In this document: piece by piece, positions 52,860-64,000 of the stretch
How the letters are laid out: every line of letters starts with the position of its first letter
Position numbering within the stretch: the stretch's first letter is position 1
Origin: Prorocentrum cordatum
Lineage: Eukaryota > Sar > Dinophyceae > Prorocentrales > Prorocentraceae
Length of the DNA: 64,000 nt
NCBI GenBank assembly: GCA_963575745.1
Contig: CAUYUJ010018719.1
Coordinates: forward strand, 64,001-128,000
Direction: 5' to 3'
Position numbers and translations under genes: made by a program
Notes under the pieces: generated by a model
What the model was told of the DNA's origin: nothing
The model's input: only the letters and a program-made list of their open reading frames with translations
Database searches by the model: none

Positions 52860-53660
52860 CCTTCGCCCGCCTCCGATGCCCCCTATCTGCCCGTACTGGT
52901 TCTGCGGTCGCCTTCGCTCGCTGCCCTTCGTGGCCCCGCTGCTGCCCTCAGTGGCCCCGCCGCTGCCCATTGTGGCCCCGCATTATATGCCCCTCGTGGC
53001 CCCCGCTCGCAGTCGCCCGTCGTGGCCCCATACGCATGCCCGTCGTAGCCCCGCTGTCGCCCTTCGTGGCCTTCTCGCTGCCCTTCGTGGCCCCGCTGCT
53101 GCCCTCAGTGGCCCCGCTGTCGCCCTTTGTGGCCCCATATACGAATGCCCTTCGTGGCCCCCGCTCGTTCGCGCCCGTCGTGGCCCCATATGCATGCCCT
53201 TCGTGGCCCTGCTGTCGCCCTTCGTGGCCCCCTCTCTGCCCTTCGTGGCCCCGTTTCTGCCCTCAGCGGCTCCGTCGCTGCCCTCTGTGGCCCCGGATTA
53301 ATTGCCCTTCGTGGCCCCCGCTCGCTCGCGCCCTTCGTGGTCCCATACGCATGCGTTTCGTCGCCCCGCTGTCGCCATTCGTGGCCCCCTCGCTGCCCTT
53401 CGTGGCCCAGTTTCTGCGCTCAGTGGCCCCGCTGTCGCCCTTTCTGGCCCCATATATGTATGCCCTTCGTGGCCCCCGCTCGTTCGCGCCCGTCGTGGCC
53501 CCATATGCATGCCCTTCGTGGCCCTGCTGTCGCTCTTCGGTCCCCTCTCTGCCCTTCGTGGCCCCGTTTCTGTCCTCAGCGGCTCCGTCGCTGCCCTCTG
53601 TGGCCCCCTATACGTATGCCCTTCGGGGCCCCCGCTCATTCGCGCCCGTCGTGGCCCGCG
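52860..53660. repeat. ~21-22-bp minisatellite with ~320-bp higher-order period
   Basis: CCCTTCGTGGCCCC, GCTGTCGCCC and TGCCCTCAGTGGCCCC units. GCCCCCGCTCGTTCGCGCCC appears at ~53158 and ~53477, and the preceding subtype at ~52999 and ~53320, so ~320-bp blocks were duplicated. Frames of up to 421 codons through it are composition artefacts. Confidence 0.85.
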
Positions 53661-54639
53661 CCAACAAAGGCTCCCGCCTGCGTTCCCGCACGTTTTCGGA
53701 GCCTCTGGAACTGCTCGGTGGTCATCGGGGCCATTCCGAGGCCCCCCTCATGGGAGGCTTTCGGATTTCGGGTGCCTTCAATCCCCCGCGCTTTGTTTCC
53801 GCACCAGTCCCCGCTCGTATCCACCCGCCCCCACTTTTCAACGTTCTTTCCCAGTCTTCTCTACCCTTTTCCTTTTATCTTCATTTTCATGTCGTTCGTA
53901 TTCCATTGCTATTCCTCCGTTCTTCGCATTCCGCCCACTCCTCCCCAGGCCATTCCATCCCGCGCCAACAATCTGCGCCCTTTCCCGCTCGCATTCCGCA
54001 TTTCTCCCAAACTATTCCCAGTCCCTCCTCCAGATGCCTCCGTGCGCGCCCCGCTCCTCCGCACCCCTCCCGGTTCCTCTTCTCCCGCTCCTCCTCCTGA
54101 GACCCTACTCTTGTCCACTCCGTCCCAATTTACTCCATATCCTCGCGCTCCTCTCGACGCGGTTGCAGCTCTCGTTATCCTTCCGCCCCGCTCTCCCAGC
54201 ATCCCGCTTCTTTTCAGGGTTCCACGAAATCTGTTTCTGGCACCAGTTCGCAACTGTGCGTCTCCTCGTGGGGGTATTCGCGATATGTTCTTTCAAGGGG
54301 GTGGTGCGCGGCGCTGTTTATGGCGCGACCCATGGCGAAACTCATCGTTAACGTGTGTTGGAGTGGCTGGCGCCAGCCAAAGCGCAAGCTGAATCGCCAC
54401 TCACAGCGCAAATCATCGTCCTCCCTCCTTCTTGCCCCCCCTTCCTCCGATCCCTTCGCCTTCATTATCCCCCGTTATTTATTGCCCTTTGTTTTCAGGG
54501 GCTTCACCAACCGCGCGTGGCAGGGGATGAAGATGCCCCCCCAAAAGGGGGTGCGATCGAATGCGAAGAGGGCGGGTCTCCAGGTTTTGGGCTACGCATA
54601 TTGAATGGCACGCGAGCAGATAAGGGCGAACCGTCTTAA
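53661..54639. other. C/T-rich segment without a supported gene
   Basis: Pyrimidine-rich plus strand. Two long forward frames from the repeat continue for several hundred bases, but both strands are open and no domain is visible. 54350-54600 is unique. Confidence 0.3.
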
Positions 54640-54673
<34 letters not shown>

Positions 54674-54705
54674 GCTGTTGCTGTTGTTGTTGTTGTTGTT
54701 GTTGC

Positions 54706-54741
<36 letters not shown>

Positions 54742-54780
54742 GGTTGTGGTTGTTGTTGTTGTTGTTGTTGTTGTTGTGGA
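54640..54780. repeat. (TTG)n array
   Basis: TTG triplets with CTG and GTG interruptions. Confidence 0.95.
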
Positions 54781-54949
54781 ACATTATTCCTTCTAAAGAA
54801 TTATTATTGTTGGGACCCCTGGTGCGCGACCTCTGCGCCGCGCCTAGGCCGCAGCTACATTTTCATCATTTTTTCGCGAAAGCTTCAGAAAAGTGGATGA
54901 GCTCCGGATCCGGTTTTTTGTTGACGCTCGTTTTCCCTTGCAAAAAACA
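54781..54949. other. Unique spacer
   Basis: Nothing supported. Confidence 0.25.
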
Positions 54950-55545
54950 ATAGAAAATGCAAATTCTTGTTCTTACTTGATCAAATTGCAAGAATCCCTT
55001 GCAAAAAATAAGGTAAAGTGGACATTCGTGCGCGCAAGACGAAATCCTTCCAAAACCTTAGGTTTCGTAGCGATTTTAACATAAAAACATCAAAAACCCA
55101 ATGGTTTTTTTTAAGAAAAAAAATGTCAAAATGTCCTTCCGCGCGCGCTGTCCGAATCCCACAAAACCAATGGTTTTTCAACATTTATGTTACATGAGCT
55201 CGCGCGAGCTACTTTTTCTTGTTCTAACATAATCAAATTTCAATAATCCCTTGCAGAAAATAAGGTAAAGTGGACATTCGCGCGCGCAAGACGAAATCCT
55301 TCCAGAACCTTAGGTTTCGTAGCGATTTCAACATAAAAGCATCAAAAACCCAATGGTTTTTAAAAAAAATGTCAAAATTTCATCCCGCGCGCGCTGTCCG
55401 AATCCCACAAAACCAATGGTTTTTCAACATTTATGTTACATGAGCTCGCGCGAGCTACTTTTTCTTGTTCTAACATAATCAAATTTCAATACTCCCTTGC
55501 AAAAAAAAGTAAAGTGGACATTCGCGCGCGCAAGACCAACAAAAA
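54950..55545. repeat. ~250-bp tandem repeat, ~2.5 copies
   Basis: GTAAAGTGGACATTCG occurs at ~55014, 55266 and 55510. Units share CTCGCGCGAGC palindromes, CAATGGTTTTT and CTTAGGTTTCGTAGCGATTT. Divergent relatives lie at 30231-30660. Confidence 0.8.
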
Positions 55546-55934
55546 ACACGACGATCTCAGGAACTTGCCCCAAAAATGTGACCAACTCCGCTCTCTCTGT
55601 CTCTCTCTCTGTCTGCTCTCTGTCTCTCTCTCTGTCTGTCTGTGTCATGTATTGTATGTCACAATTGCAGGATGCTGGGCACACGCGCGCCCCGAATAAG
55701 TGACCAAGTTCTGTGGGTGTGTACCCCACGCCAGTGTAGTAGCCACGGTCGTCCGCACGCCACGAAGTGAAGTGTCCCAACGTCATAGGGCGGGAAGCTG
55801 GGTTTGGGTGGTCGCGAAGAGTCGTTTGGATATTTGGTAGAGCTTGAACTGCCCCCCCACGAAGTGGGGGTATTGTCTCGCGTCGCATGAAAACCCTGGC
55901 ACTGGTGAGAACACTGAGCGTTCGGGTAAAATGA
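55546..55934. other. Spacer with (CT)n tract and a strong short hairpin
   Basis: 55590-55645 is a CTCTGTCTCT tract. At 55855-55871 CCCCCAC-GAA-GTGGGGG forms a 7-bp stem with a 3-nt loop. No gene. Confidence 0.5.
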
Positions 55935-55948
55935 TGTTGTTGTTGTTG

Positions 55949-55990
<42 letters not shown>

Positions 55991-56075
55991 GTGTTGTTGT
56001 TGTGTTGTTGTGTTGTTGTTGTTGATGGACACGTGCGGGGCCGCCCCGTTTCCCCCCCCCCCCCCCCCCCACGCG
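55935..56075. repeat. (TTG)n array and C16-18 run
   Basis: TTG triplets to 56027, then a poly-C tract near 56052-56070. Confidence 0.9.
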
Positions 56076-56164
56076 CAGACGCGCGCGCGCCAACGCCGAC
56101 GCCCCAACAACCCCGTGGGGCCCCTGCGGTGGCCCCGTCGGGGCCCGACGGGGTGTTCGTGTTG
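56076..56164. other. GC-rich spacer
   Basis: Nothing supported. Confidence 0.25.
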
Positions 56165-56790
56165 GTGTCATATAGGATTTCGTAGGGGTCCTACAGGATA
56201 TTTGGTGGCTTTGCACGACGCCATCGGGAACCTATACGATTCCATTGGAATCCTATAGAAATGCCATAGGGATCCTATACGATTCCATGGGGATCATATC
56301 GGATTCCAGTGAGATCCCGTAGGATGCCATATGGGACCCTATCGGGTTCCAGAGGTATCCATAGAACTCCCACTGGGATCCTTGAGCATCTTTGTAAGGT
56401 CCCCATGGAACCCTATCGGAGTTATACAGGATCCCCATGGAATAGTCGAATATTCCAAAGGGAATCCTCCCAAAGTCCTACATTGACCCTATGGAATGCC
56501 ATTTGTTCTCCATGGAATCGTACAGGACCCGCGTGAAATCTTGTAGGACCCCTACAGGATCCCGATGGAATTTCATAGGACCCGTATGGAATCGTATAGA
56601 AATCTTTTATGGAATCCTATGGGTTCCCGATGGAATCCTACGGGAGTCTCATAGGGTCCCCATGGTGGCCGTGCCGCTGAGCACATCCTTAAGCTATTCC
56701 CCGTAGGAATCCTCAGGGGATCCTTCGGAATCCTTCGGGGATCATACGGAATCCTTAGGGAATCCTGAGGAACCCCGAGGGAATTCAGAG
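56165..56790. repeat. Degenerate short-period array (GGAATCCTAT-type)
   Basis: GATTCCATGGGGATC, GGAATCCTACGGG and GTCCCCATGGAA variants every ~15-20 bp. Divergence is high and no constant period is evident. Confidence 0.7.
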
Positions 56791-56875
56791 GATGATAAGG
56801 GGGAGGAAACAATAGGAACCCAAGCAGAAGGAGGAGGAGGATGATGAGCAGGAGGGGGAGGCGGAGGAGGAAACG

Positions 56876-56963
56876 GATGAGGCTACTGCTGCTGCTAGTG
56901 CTACTGCTAGTAATATTACTGCTACTGCCACTATTACTACTTCTATGGCTATCCGTACTACAA

Positions 56964-57008
<45 letters not shown>

Positions 57009-57068
57009 TTACTACTACTACTACTACTGCTACTACTACTACTACTGCTACTACTACTATTACTACTA

Positions 57069-57120
<52 letters not shown>

Positions 57121-57573
57121 TACTGCGGCTATTATTGCTACTATTACTATCACTATTACCTTTTTTTTTATTGTTATTACTATTAATATATCTTTTATTC
57201 GTCCTACGCATACTATTATTACGACTTCTAATACTACTGGTACTACTCGTACTAGTAGTACTACTGGTACTACTTGTACTAGCACTACGAATACTGCTGC
57301 CACGACTACCACCACAACTATGATCATTACTACTACTACTCGCACTACTACTACTACTACTACTATTACTACTACTACTACTACTACTACTGCTTCTCTT
57401 ACTACTACTACTGCTACTACTACTACTATTCCCACCACTCCTACTACTCCTACTACTCCTACTCGAAATACTTTTCTTCTTTTTCTTCTTACTACCACGA
57501 CGACGACGACTACTACTACTACTACTACTGCTACTATTACTGCCGCCAGTACTACTACTACTACTACTACTAC

Positions 57574-57648
<75 letters not shown>

Positions 57649-57649
57649 T

Positions 57650-57683
<34 letters not shown>

Positions 57684-57755
57684 GCTACTGCTACTGCTAC
57701 TGCTACTACTAGTATTACTACCACTGCCACTACTACTACTCCTTTTGCTAATATT
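56876..57755. repeat. (ACT)n triplet array, ~880 bp
   Basis: ACT triplets with ATT, GCT and GGT variants and a TTTTTTTT interruption near 57161. The frames are open on both strands as Thr-, Val- or Ser-rich runs. Confidence 0.95.
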
Positions 57756-57764
57756 ACAGGCCGT

Positions 57765-58425
57765 GAAGGCTTTTGTAGAGGATCCCATACAGGGCGTGCA
57801 GGCTCTGTATAGGATCCCGTACAGGCCGTGTAGGCTCTGTATAGGATCCCAAGCAGGCCGTGTAGGCTCTGTATAGGATCCCATACGGGGCGTGTAGGGT
57901 TTGTGTCGGATCCCACGCAGGCCGTGTAGGCTGTGTATAGGAACCCATACAGGCTGCGGATGCTTTGTATAGGGTCCCATACAGGGCGTGTAGGCTTTGT
58001 GTAGGATCCCGCACAGGCCGTGTAGGCTTTCTATAGGATCCCGTACAGGGCTTGTAGGCCCTGTATAGGATCCCATACAGGGCGTATAGGCTCAGTATAG
58101 GATCGCATACAGGGCGTGTAGGCTCTGTACAAGATTCCATACACGGCGTGTAGGCTCTGTATAGGATCCCACACAGGGCGTGTAGGCTCAGTATAGGATC
58201 CCACACAGGCCGTGTGGGCTGTGTATAGGATCCCATACACGGCGTGTAAGCTCTGTGTAGTCCCATACAGGCCGTGTAGGCTCTGTATAGGATCCCAAAC
58301 AGGGTTTGTAGGCCCAGTATAGGATCCCATACAGGGCGTGTAGCCTCTGTATAAGATCCCATACAGGGCGTGTAGGCTCTGTATAGGGTCCCATACAGGG
58401 CGTGTAGGCTGTGTTTAGGAACCCG
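57765..58425. repeat. ~32-bp minisatellite, ~20 units
   Basis: CTCTGTATAGGATCCC then ATACAGGGCGTGTAGG per unit. Because 32 is not a multiple of 3, all three minus-strand frames cycle through the same peptides. Confidence 0.9.
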
Positions 58426-58599
58426 CAGGAAGGTGTTGATGAGAAAGACGGGGGAGGAGGAGTTTTGAGAGGCATGTGCACTTCCACGTGCAAACACACT
58501 TGCGAAAGCATGCACGCATGACGACATGCAGACAAGAACAAGGCTTCGAGCTCAATCAATGACCTTGCGATTTTTTAGAGGGACGGGGATGCCCGCACA
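58426..58599. other. Unique spacer
   Basis: Nothing supported. Confidence 0.25.
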
Positions 58600-58631
58600 C
58601 ATATATAGATATATGTATATATCTGTGCATG

Positions 58632-58676
<45 letters not shown>

Positions 58677-58715
58677 GTATGCATATACAACATATATATA
58701 TATATATGCACATAC

Positions 58716-58788
<73 letters not shown>

Positions 58789-58918
58789 TACAAATATATA
58801 CATATTTGTATATACCATTATATACAACCTATACGCATATATATACATAGAGAGACACATCGATATATAGATATATAGATATGTAGATAGATATATGTAT
58901 GTGTATACATATTTTTCA
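58600..58918. repeat. (TA)n / (ATATAC)n microsatellites
   Basis: TATATA, then CATATA hexamers with A-T-rich derivatives. Confidence 0.95.
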
Positions 58919-58934
58919 GCTGTTTATAATCGGG

Positions 58935-60190
58935 GGGGGGTGCGACCCCCCTCCGAAACGGGACCCCCCCAGATCCGTGGCACGGGGGGAGGCCGGAAAT
59001 CCTTGCCAAGGCGTGCGCGCAGGCGGGTGGCAGTCCCAAATCGATCGGCGAAAGGCCCAAGAGCCACCCAAGACGGTCCAGGATGGCATCCAGCTAGCCT
59101 TGCCCCCCGCCGGATGGCCGAAGGTTGCCCCAATGTCACCCCTAAGAGACGTTTGAACCCCAAAAACATCGATGCATTATTGTTTTTTTGTATGATTTTC
59201 GGATGCTCACTAATTCGGCCTTCCACGCGTCCGAGAACGCTGGCAACGCATTGACACCCGCTCCTAGACGGCCCAAATGAGTCCCATGAGCGCCCGAAAT
59301 TGTTCCCAAACTGCCCACAACAGTCCCCATGACCGTCCAAAACTGACCCCACGACGGCTGGGGCAAGGCTTTAGACGCCACAATCGGTCCACGATGACAT
59401 CATGCGGTCCAGGCTCTTGCTGGATGCTCGAAGGCGCTTCGAATTTCACCTCCAAGACGCGCTCGAACCCCTGAAAGTCATGATTTTCTGTGATTCTCAC
59501 TCGGCTTGCCAGGCGTCCGAGAACGCAGGCACGTAGGCGAGGCACCGAAACCCTTTCCCGACTCCAGAAAAGCCGTACGGGGGCCCAAGACCCAAGACGG
59601 CTCCTAAACTGCCCACGAGCGGTCCCATGACCGCCCCAAATTGACCCCAAGGCGGCCGGCGGAAGACCCAAGACACGCCCAAGACGGTCCAAAATGGCAT
59701 CAAGTTCGCCTTGGTCCTCGTCGGATGCCCTGGGGCGACCCGAAAGGTACCTCCAAGACACGCTCGAACCCGAAAAACACTGATGTTTCAATGATGTTGT
59801 AAGATTTGCTACCATTCGTTCCTTCGGCCTGCCGGGCGTCCGAAAACATTGTCAGTGCTCCGAACACCGCTCCAACTAAACCCAAACGCGCTTCCTGAAT
59901 CCCCAAAGCGGCCCCACGAGGGGCCGGAACGGCCCCCAAACTGCCCAAGACTCAGCATCCTCACTCTTTAGGAAGGCGCCATGAGGGCCCTAGATGATTC
60001 CGAAACTGCCCATAGGCGGTTCCATGACAGCCCAGGGACACCGTCTGGACGCTCCTCACCAGGGCCACCCAGGAATTCTAGCTTTCCAGGGCGCCTTCTC
60101 AACGTTCACCCAAGCGTGCAAACGGGCGAGCGGCAGTCCCAAGATGCCCCGAGGACAGTCCGAGGTGGCTCCGGGATGGACCACACGGCC
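58935..60190 (-). repeat. GCCTCTTGGGG-family composite array, inverted, ~300-bp units
   Basis: Plus-strand CCAAGACGGCC and GGCGTCCGAGAACGC words (59226, 59511, 59836) recur every ~285-325 bp, each with a core GACACGCTCGAACCC...TGATTTT or variant. Read on the minus strand it resembles the family at 46970 and 62931. Confidence 0.65.
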
Positions 60191-60544
60191 CTCACACCGC
60201 TTCGGCAGGCCCCCGTGTAGATCCCTGAGTTCTCGCCCGCTCAGATGGTATTTCATTACGTAGAGCCGCAGTTTGCTCACAACCCCAGGTTCGCAACAAT
60301 TTTTCTGGAAATTCTGTTGCGCACCCAGGACTTCAGCAGTTTCCATTTACGCCATTCCGTACGCCCGTGGTCACCGACTGACAGCCTTTGCCCGTCCCAA
60401 GTTGATTGCCCCTTTCCCCCCTTCTTCCTCTTCTCCGTGATACGAGCGAGTTTGCATGCCCCAAAGGGAGAAGAGGTAGGCGCGACAGGCCAACCGCTCC
60501 AAAACTTCGAGGAACAAGATGCATGGCGCAAAGCTCCACTGCAG
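60191..60544. other. Unique spacer
   Basis: Small overlapping frames on both strands; no support for a gene. Confidence 0.3.
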
Positions 60545-60766
60545 CCTTGTATGCATATATGGATAGGTATGGGTATGCTTATGATAATATACATACTTAT
60601 ATACTCATACATCTCTGTGTAACATGTGTGTGTATATATATGTCCACATATTTACATCATTGTATGTATGTATGTATGTATGTATGTATGTATGTATGTA
60701 TGTATGTATGCATGTATGTAAATATGTATATGTATATATACGTATATATACGTATATATGTATATG

Positions 60767-60813
<47 letters not shown>

Positions 60814-60815
60814 AT
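60545..60815. repeat. (TATG)n and (TA)n microsatellites
   Basis: GTATGTATG tetranucleotide run (60661-60716) followed by TATACG and TA repeats. Confidence 0.95.
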
Positions 60816-61012
60816 TCGACTTGCTCCGCCTCGTCGCTGCGCGCGAGGTCGCGACCGCCAAACAAGTGTGTGTGTTTTCGAATTGCTCCGCCTCGTCGCT
60901 TCGCGCGGGGCCGCGACCGTCACACAAGTGTGTGTGTGGGTGTGTATGCGTGTGTGTGTGTGCGTGTGTGTGTGTGCGTGTGTGTGTGTCTGTGTGTGTG
61001 TGTGTGGGAGAG
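60816..61012. repeat. ~75-bp duplication and (GT)n tract
   Basis: TTGCTCCGCCTCGTCGCT...GCGACCG...ACAAGTGTGTG occurs twice (60820 and 60890), then a GTGTGCGTG run. Confidence 0.8.
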
Positions 61013-61917
61013 AGGGGTTTTGCGGGAGGGACGGTGTGAAGAGGTGGGGAAAGGGAAGGGAGGGGGAATGGGGAACGGAAGGATGCGGATGATGTCGAAG
61101 AGGTGGGCCAGAGTAAATCGGGGGTGCAGCAGCGATGCCGGGATCCTTTCTGTGTCCGGTGTCCTCAATTTTCGGTTTGTGCAGGCATCCCTCTTCACTA
61201 CGGGCTGCCCGTCTCGAGCGACGATGGCCACACGGGCCCGCCAGTTGATCAAGAGCGCCGCTTCCAAAATGAGGCGCTCTCCACAGGGCGTACAGTTCGG
61301 GGGGATGTCCAGCGATAGTCGTTTCGAGAAAGATTCGCCTTCCGCTTGTGTAACCACTGCGCCCCGTGTTGGGAAAGCGCCGCCGTCGATCCGTGCGACT
61401 GCTTCACGACATCTACGTCTCTGTCCACACACTTTCTGGTAATTCGCCGGTAGCCCCAAGTGGAGAAGAACCGCCCTCCGTAGTGGTTGGGAGCTTTTAC
61501 GACGAGTGTGGGCGGCGCTGAGACGAGAGCCACCTTCTGGAAGCTATCCGCCTTTCATCTTTGCAGCCGTTGGGAGCTTCTACGACGAATGTGCGCGGCG
61601 CCAGTCCTACAGCTGCATTTAGAAAACGACACGCCCTTTAGCCTTGTAGCAGTTGGCGATTTCAAGCTTCAGGGCCACACATGGTGAGGATGTCTCAGGT
61701 GAAGCGCCTGGCCCGCTCTATCGACATGCCTATTGTCACCAGGTGCGTTCCACTACTCGCAAAGTGCCTACTCGCAAATGTCCGACAACAATATGTTTTC
61801 TTCTATGTAATGTATCGTAATTCCCCCGCGGCGGATCCGGGCCATGCGACGAGGAGGTGTTTTCTATACGGGAGAGACACGGAGCAGGACGAGGACCAGT
61901 GCTTGAACGACACGGGG
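61013..61917. other. Mostly unique DNA, no supported gene
   Basis: An 80-bp duplication (TTGGGAGCTT-TACGACGA at 61488 and 61568) is present. A ~100-codon minus-strand stretch near 61160-61459 is open but has no recognisable domain. Confidence 0.3.
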
Positions 61918-61968
61918 GGAGGAGGAGGAGGAGGAGGAGGAGGAGGAGGAGGAGGAAGAGGAGGAGGA
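61918..61968. repeat. (GGA)n array running into the gap
   Basis: GGA triplets up to the first N. Confidence 0.9.
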
Positions 61969-62068
61969 NNNNNNNNNNNNNNNNNNNNNNNNNNNNNNNN
62001 NNNNNNNNNNNNNNNNNNNNNNNNNNNNNNNNNNNNNNNNNNNNNNNNNNNNNNNNNNNNNNNNNNNN
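61969..62068. other. Assembly gap, 100 N
   Basis: Exactly 100 N, the usual placeholder for a gap of unknown size; its true length and content are unknown. Confidence 0.99.
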
Positions 62069-62116
<48 letters not shown>

Positions 62117-62117
62117 C

Positions 62118-62158
<41 letters not shown>

Positions 62159-62175
62159 GTGATGATGATCATGAG
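62069..62175. repeat. (GAT)n array running out of the gap
   Basis: GAT triplets with one GCT; a GGA-to-GAT switch like those at 37470 and 39026 is presumably hidden in the gap. Confidence 0.9.
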
Positions 62176-62930
62176 GAGGACGAGGAGGGACCAGACGATG
62201 ATGGAGCAGACGTGGAGTTTCCGATTGAAAGCTTTCTTGTCTAGTCCAGTTCCTTTCTGTGTCCCGGGTCTTCAGCCAATAGGCTCCTTGGGAGACTGGG
62301 ATTCCGTCTCCCGTCCCCTTCCCTACCCTTTGCCATCCCTTCTTCTTTCCTGCGTCGCCCTTCCACTGGGCCGCCAGGTTCGCATCAGCACCTCACCCCT
62401 TGCCCTTCCCAGAAAAGGTCCAATCCCTTGCAGGCAGGAGTACTGGCTTGCACGACTGACCACGTCCGCCCTCGTTGCCTCCTCTGGCTTCTCCGTGACA
62501 CCAGGACCAGGCACTGCTTTTGCATGCTCGAGCGGTGCTCCTCTTCCTTTCTCCTTCTGATCGTCTTTGCGCGTGCTGCTTTAAGTAAAACCTCGTCCGA
62601 CTTACCACTTCTTCCACTCATTGGCCTCCATCCTAACTCAGCTCAGCATTCCGACATCCAGCATCCAGCATCCGACTATCCATTTCCACCCCAATCCGTC
62701 GACCGTCGACAACGACACCCACCCTCCACCAACCCGGCACTCCGACTCCAGCATCTGGCTTCCGACTCCCCACCTCCACCTCACCTATCGACCTCCAGCA
62801 TCAAGGACACCTTGCACTGAGGGCTCCGGCCCACCCGCGCAGGCCCCAAAGGGCCCCGCCCTCGGCGGATCAGCGCGCTCTCCCCTCGCCCCTCGCCCAC
62901 CCATGGGAGTTTCGGGGGCCATCTTGGGCC
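62176..62930. other. Unique, C-rich DNA, no supported gene
   Basis: Includes short CCAGCATCCGACT-type duplications near 62650-62770. No domain seen in any frame. Confidence 0.3.
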
Positions 62931-63610
62931 ATCTTGGCAGTGATCGATCAAAGGGTGGGGGCTCCTTACCTAGGGCCCCCCCCCAGGAGGCCACCATGTG
63001 GCCAATACCTTAGTCAAAGCAATGCTTGTGGCTTTCTCGCCGAGGCCTCTTGCGGCGTCTTGGGTGTCTCTGGGGGGCCTCTTGGGGCCTCTTGGGGGTC
63101 TCTGAGGCTCTTGGAGGCATCTCGGGGGCCTCTCGGGGGCCTCTTGGGGCTTCATGGACACCTCTTGGGGCCCTCCTGGTGCACCTTTGGGGGCCTCAGG
63201 GGCCATCTTGGGGCCGTGTTGGAGGAGACGATCAGAGGAAGGGGGGCTCCTGAATCAGCCCCCTCAGGAGGCCAAATTGTGGCCAACGCCTCAGTACAAA
63301 CAATGCTTTTTGCTTTCTCGCCGACGCATGTTGGGGCGTCTTGGGTGCCTCTGGGGTGCCTTCGAGGCCTCAAGGGGGTCTCTTGGGAGCCTCTTTGGGG
63401 CGTCTTGGGGGCCTCTCGGGGGCCTCGAGGGGCCTCTTGTCTTGGGCCCCTCTAGGGGCACCTTGGGAGCCTCTGGGGTCATCTGGGGGCCATCCTGGAG
63501 GAGATCGATCGAAGCATGGGCCGCACTACATTAGCACTCCCCCCCCAGAAGGCCAACATGTCTTTGAAACAACACAATGATTGTGGCTTCCTCGCCGATA
63601 CTATCTTGAA
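62931..63610 (+). repeat. Composite GCCTCTTGGGG repeat, ~2.5 units of ~300 bp
   Basis: Each unit has a core (GATCGATCAAAGG or variant, CAGGAGGCCA, then GCAATGCTTGTGGCTTTCTC and relatives) followed by a CTCTTGGGGGCCT array. Core starts lie near 62938, 63226 and 63506. Confidence 0.8.
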
Positions 63611-64000
63611 CGCCCCATCGTTTCGCAAAAAGCCCTATCCAGACCCAGTGGGAGGGGTTTAGGGGGAGAGGTCAAGACACCCCCTAAATAGCAAGCCGTT
63701 TCGCTCACTCCCACCCGCCCTCCCAACACATAAGGTACACCCGAGCCCGAGCCTGTTCAGTGGTCGTTTTTGGATGGGCAGCTTCTGGGAACCAACAACG
63801 ACCCCATGTGCGCGACGCTAGGGTGAGGTGCGCCACGCGTGCCAGGCGCGCCACGCGCGCCAGGCACCCCTGGGGCCCGAGCGTGCCAGGCACGCCTGGT
63901 GCGCCAGGTGTGCCGCATGCTCTAGCCGCGCCAGGTGCGCCACGTTCGGGGCACGTGCAGTGTGTGTCATATGCACCTGTGCACGTGACAGCACACATCG
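63611..64000. repeat. Composite tail and GCGCCAGGC-type short repeats
   Basis: 63640-63700 has the GGGAGGGGTTTAGGGGGAG tail. 63830-63950 repeats GCGCCACGCG and GTGCCAGGCACGCC with many small palindromes. No gene. Confidence 0.55.

Noticed and set aside
52970-54392. Pro/Trp-rich frames of 349-421 codons
   Set aside because: Three overlapping forward frames are all open through the ~21-bp minisatellite, so none is favoured.
61160-61459. ~100-codon minus-strand frame of protein-like composition
   Set aside because: No ATG at a sensible place, no recognised domain, and it runs into a microsatellite; a plus-strand frame is also open.
61681-62244. 187-codon plus-strand frame starting with ATG
   Set aside because: It spans the 100-N gap and is mostly GGA and GAT array; its first ~70 codons show no domain.

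Overview
This window looks like nuclear DNA from a eukaryote with a very repeat-rich genome, most plausibly an alga or other protist. It contains long triplet and hexanucleotide arrays, many minisatellites, non-LTR-retrotransposon-like fragments, a 100-N scaffold gap at 61969-62068, and almost no conventional genes. There are no operons, ribosome binding sites, rRNA genes or tRNA genes that I can support. I cannot name the species. Most long open frames are by-products of repeats whose period is a multiple of three (27, 30, 78, 90, 177 bp) or of triplet arrays.

1-30 kb is a mosaic of two dispersed families. Rep-A is about 0.95-1.2 kb, with a header followed by ~177-bp internal repeats. Rep-B is about 330 bp. 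Their bodies are unrelated, but both end in the same 3' hairpin (10-bp stem CCGGCGGTRA / TYACCGCCGG, loop containing GGTTGACGG) and then CAGT. Full-length copies also carry a 5' module whose first 15-16 bases are the inverse of the element's own pre-hairpin sequence: ACTCGTAGAGCTTCC for Rep-A, ACCTCGTAGAGCTCTT for Rep-B. Elements are chained head to tail at AGT. Two retroelement fragments (1-1543 and 16755-18791) sit in this mosaic, both joined to the same point of the terminal hairpin. Their proteins align end to end and share a C-terminal RNase H-like module whose two halves are in swapped (circularly permuted) order. A third orphan half-hairpin at 29743 follows a 1.1-kb segment with an unrecognised ~240-codon frame. 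Foldback elements (15.1, 21.3 and 24.1 kb) and satellite-bearing insertions (7.75-9.5 and 21.9-23.9 kb) are nested in Rep-B copies.

30-46 kb is low-complexity DNA: a CGT array, a 78-bp satellite, about 5 kb of GAT/GCT and GGA triplet blocks, a CACACG/CGCACG hexamer array and pyrimidine-rich tracts. One short minus-strand ORF (44987-45280) is a weak gene candidate.

46-64 kb holds further minisatellites: 73 bp, GGCTGA, a 27-bp nonapeptide-phase repeat split by a 1.35-kb insertion, 83 bp, a ~320-bp higher-order array, 32 bp, TTG and ACT arrays, and TA/TATG tracts. A dispersed GCCTCTTGGGG-type composite family occurs in both orientations. No complete ordinary gene is supported anywhere in the window.
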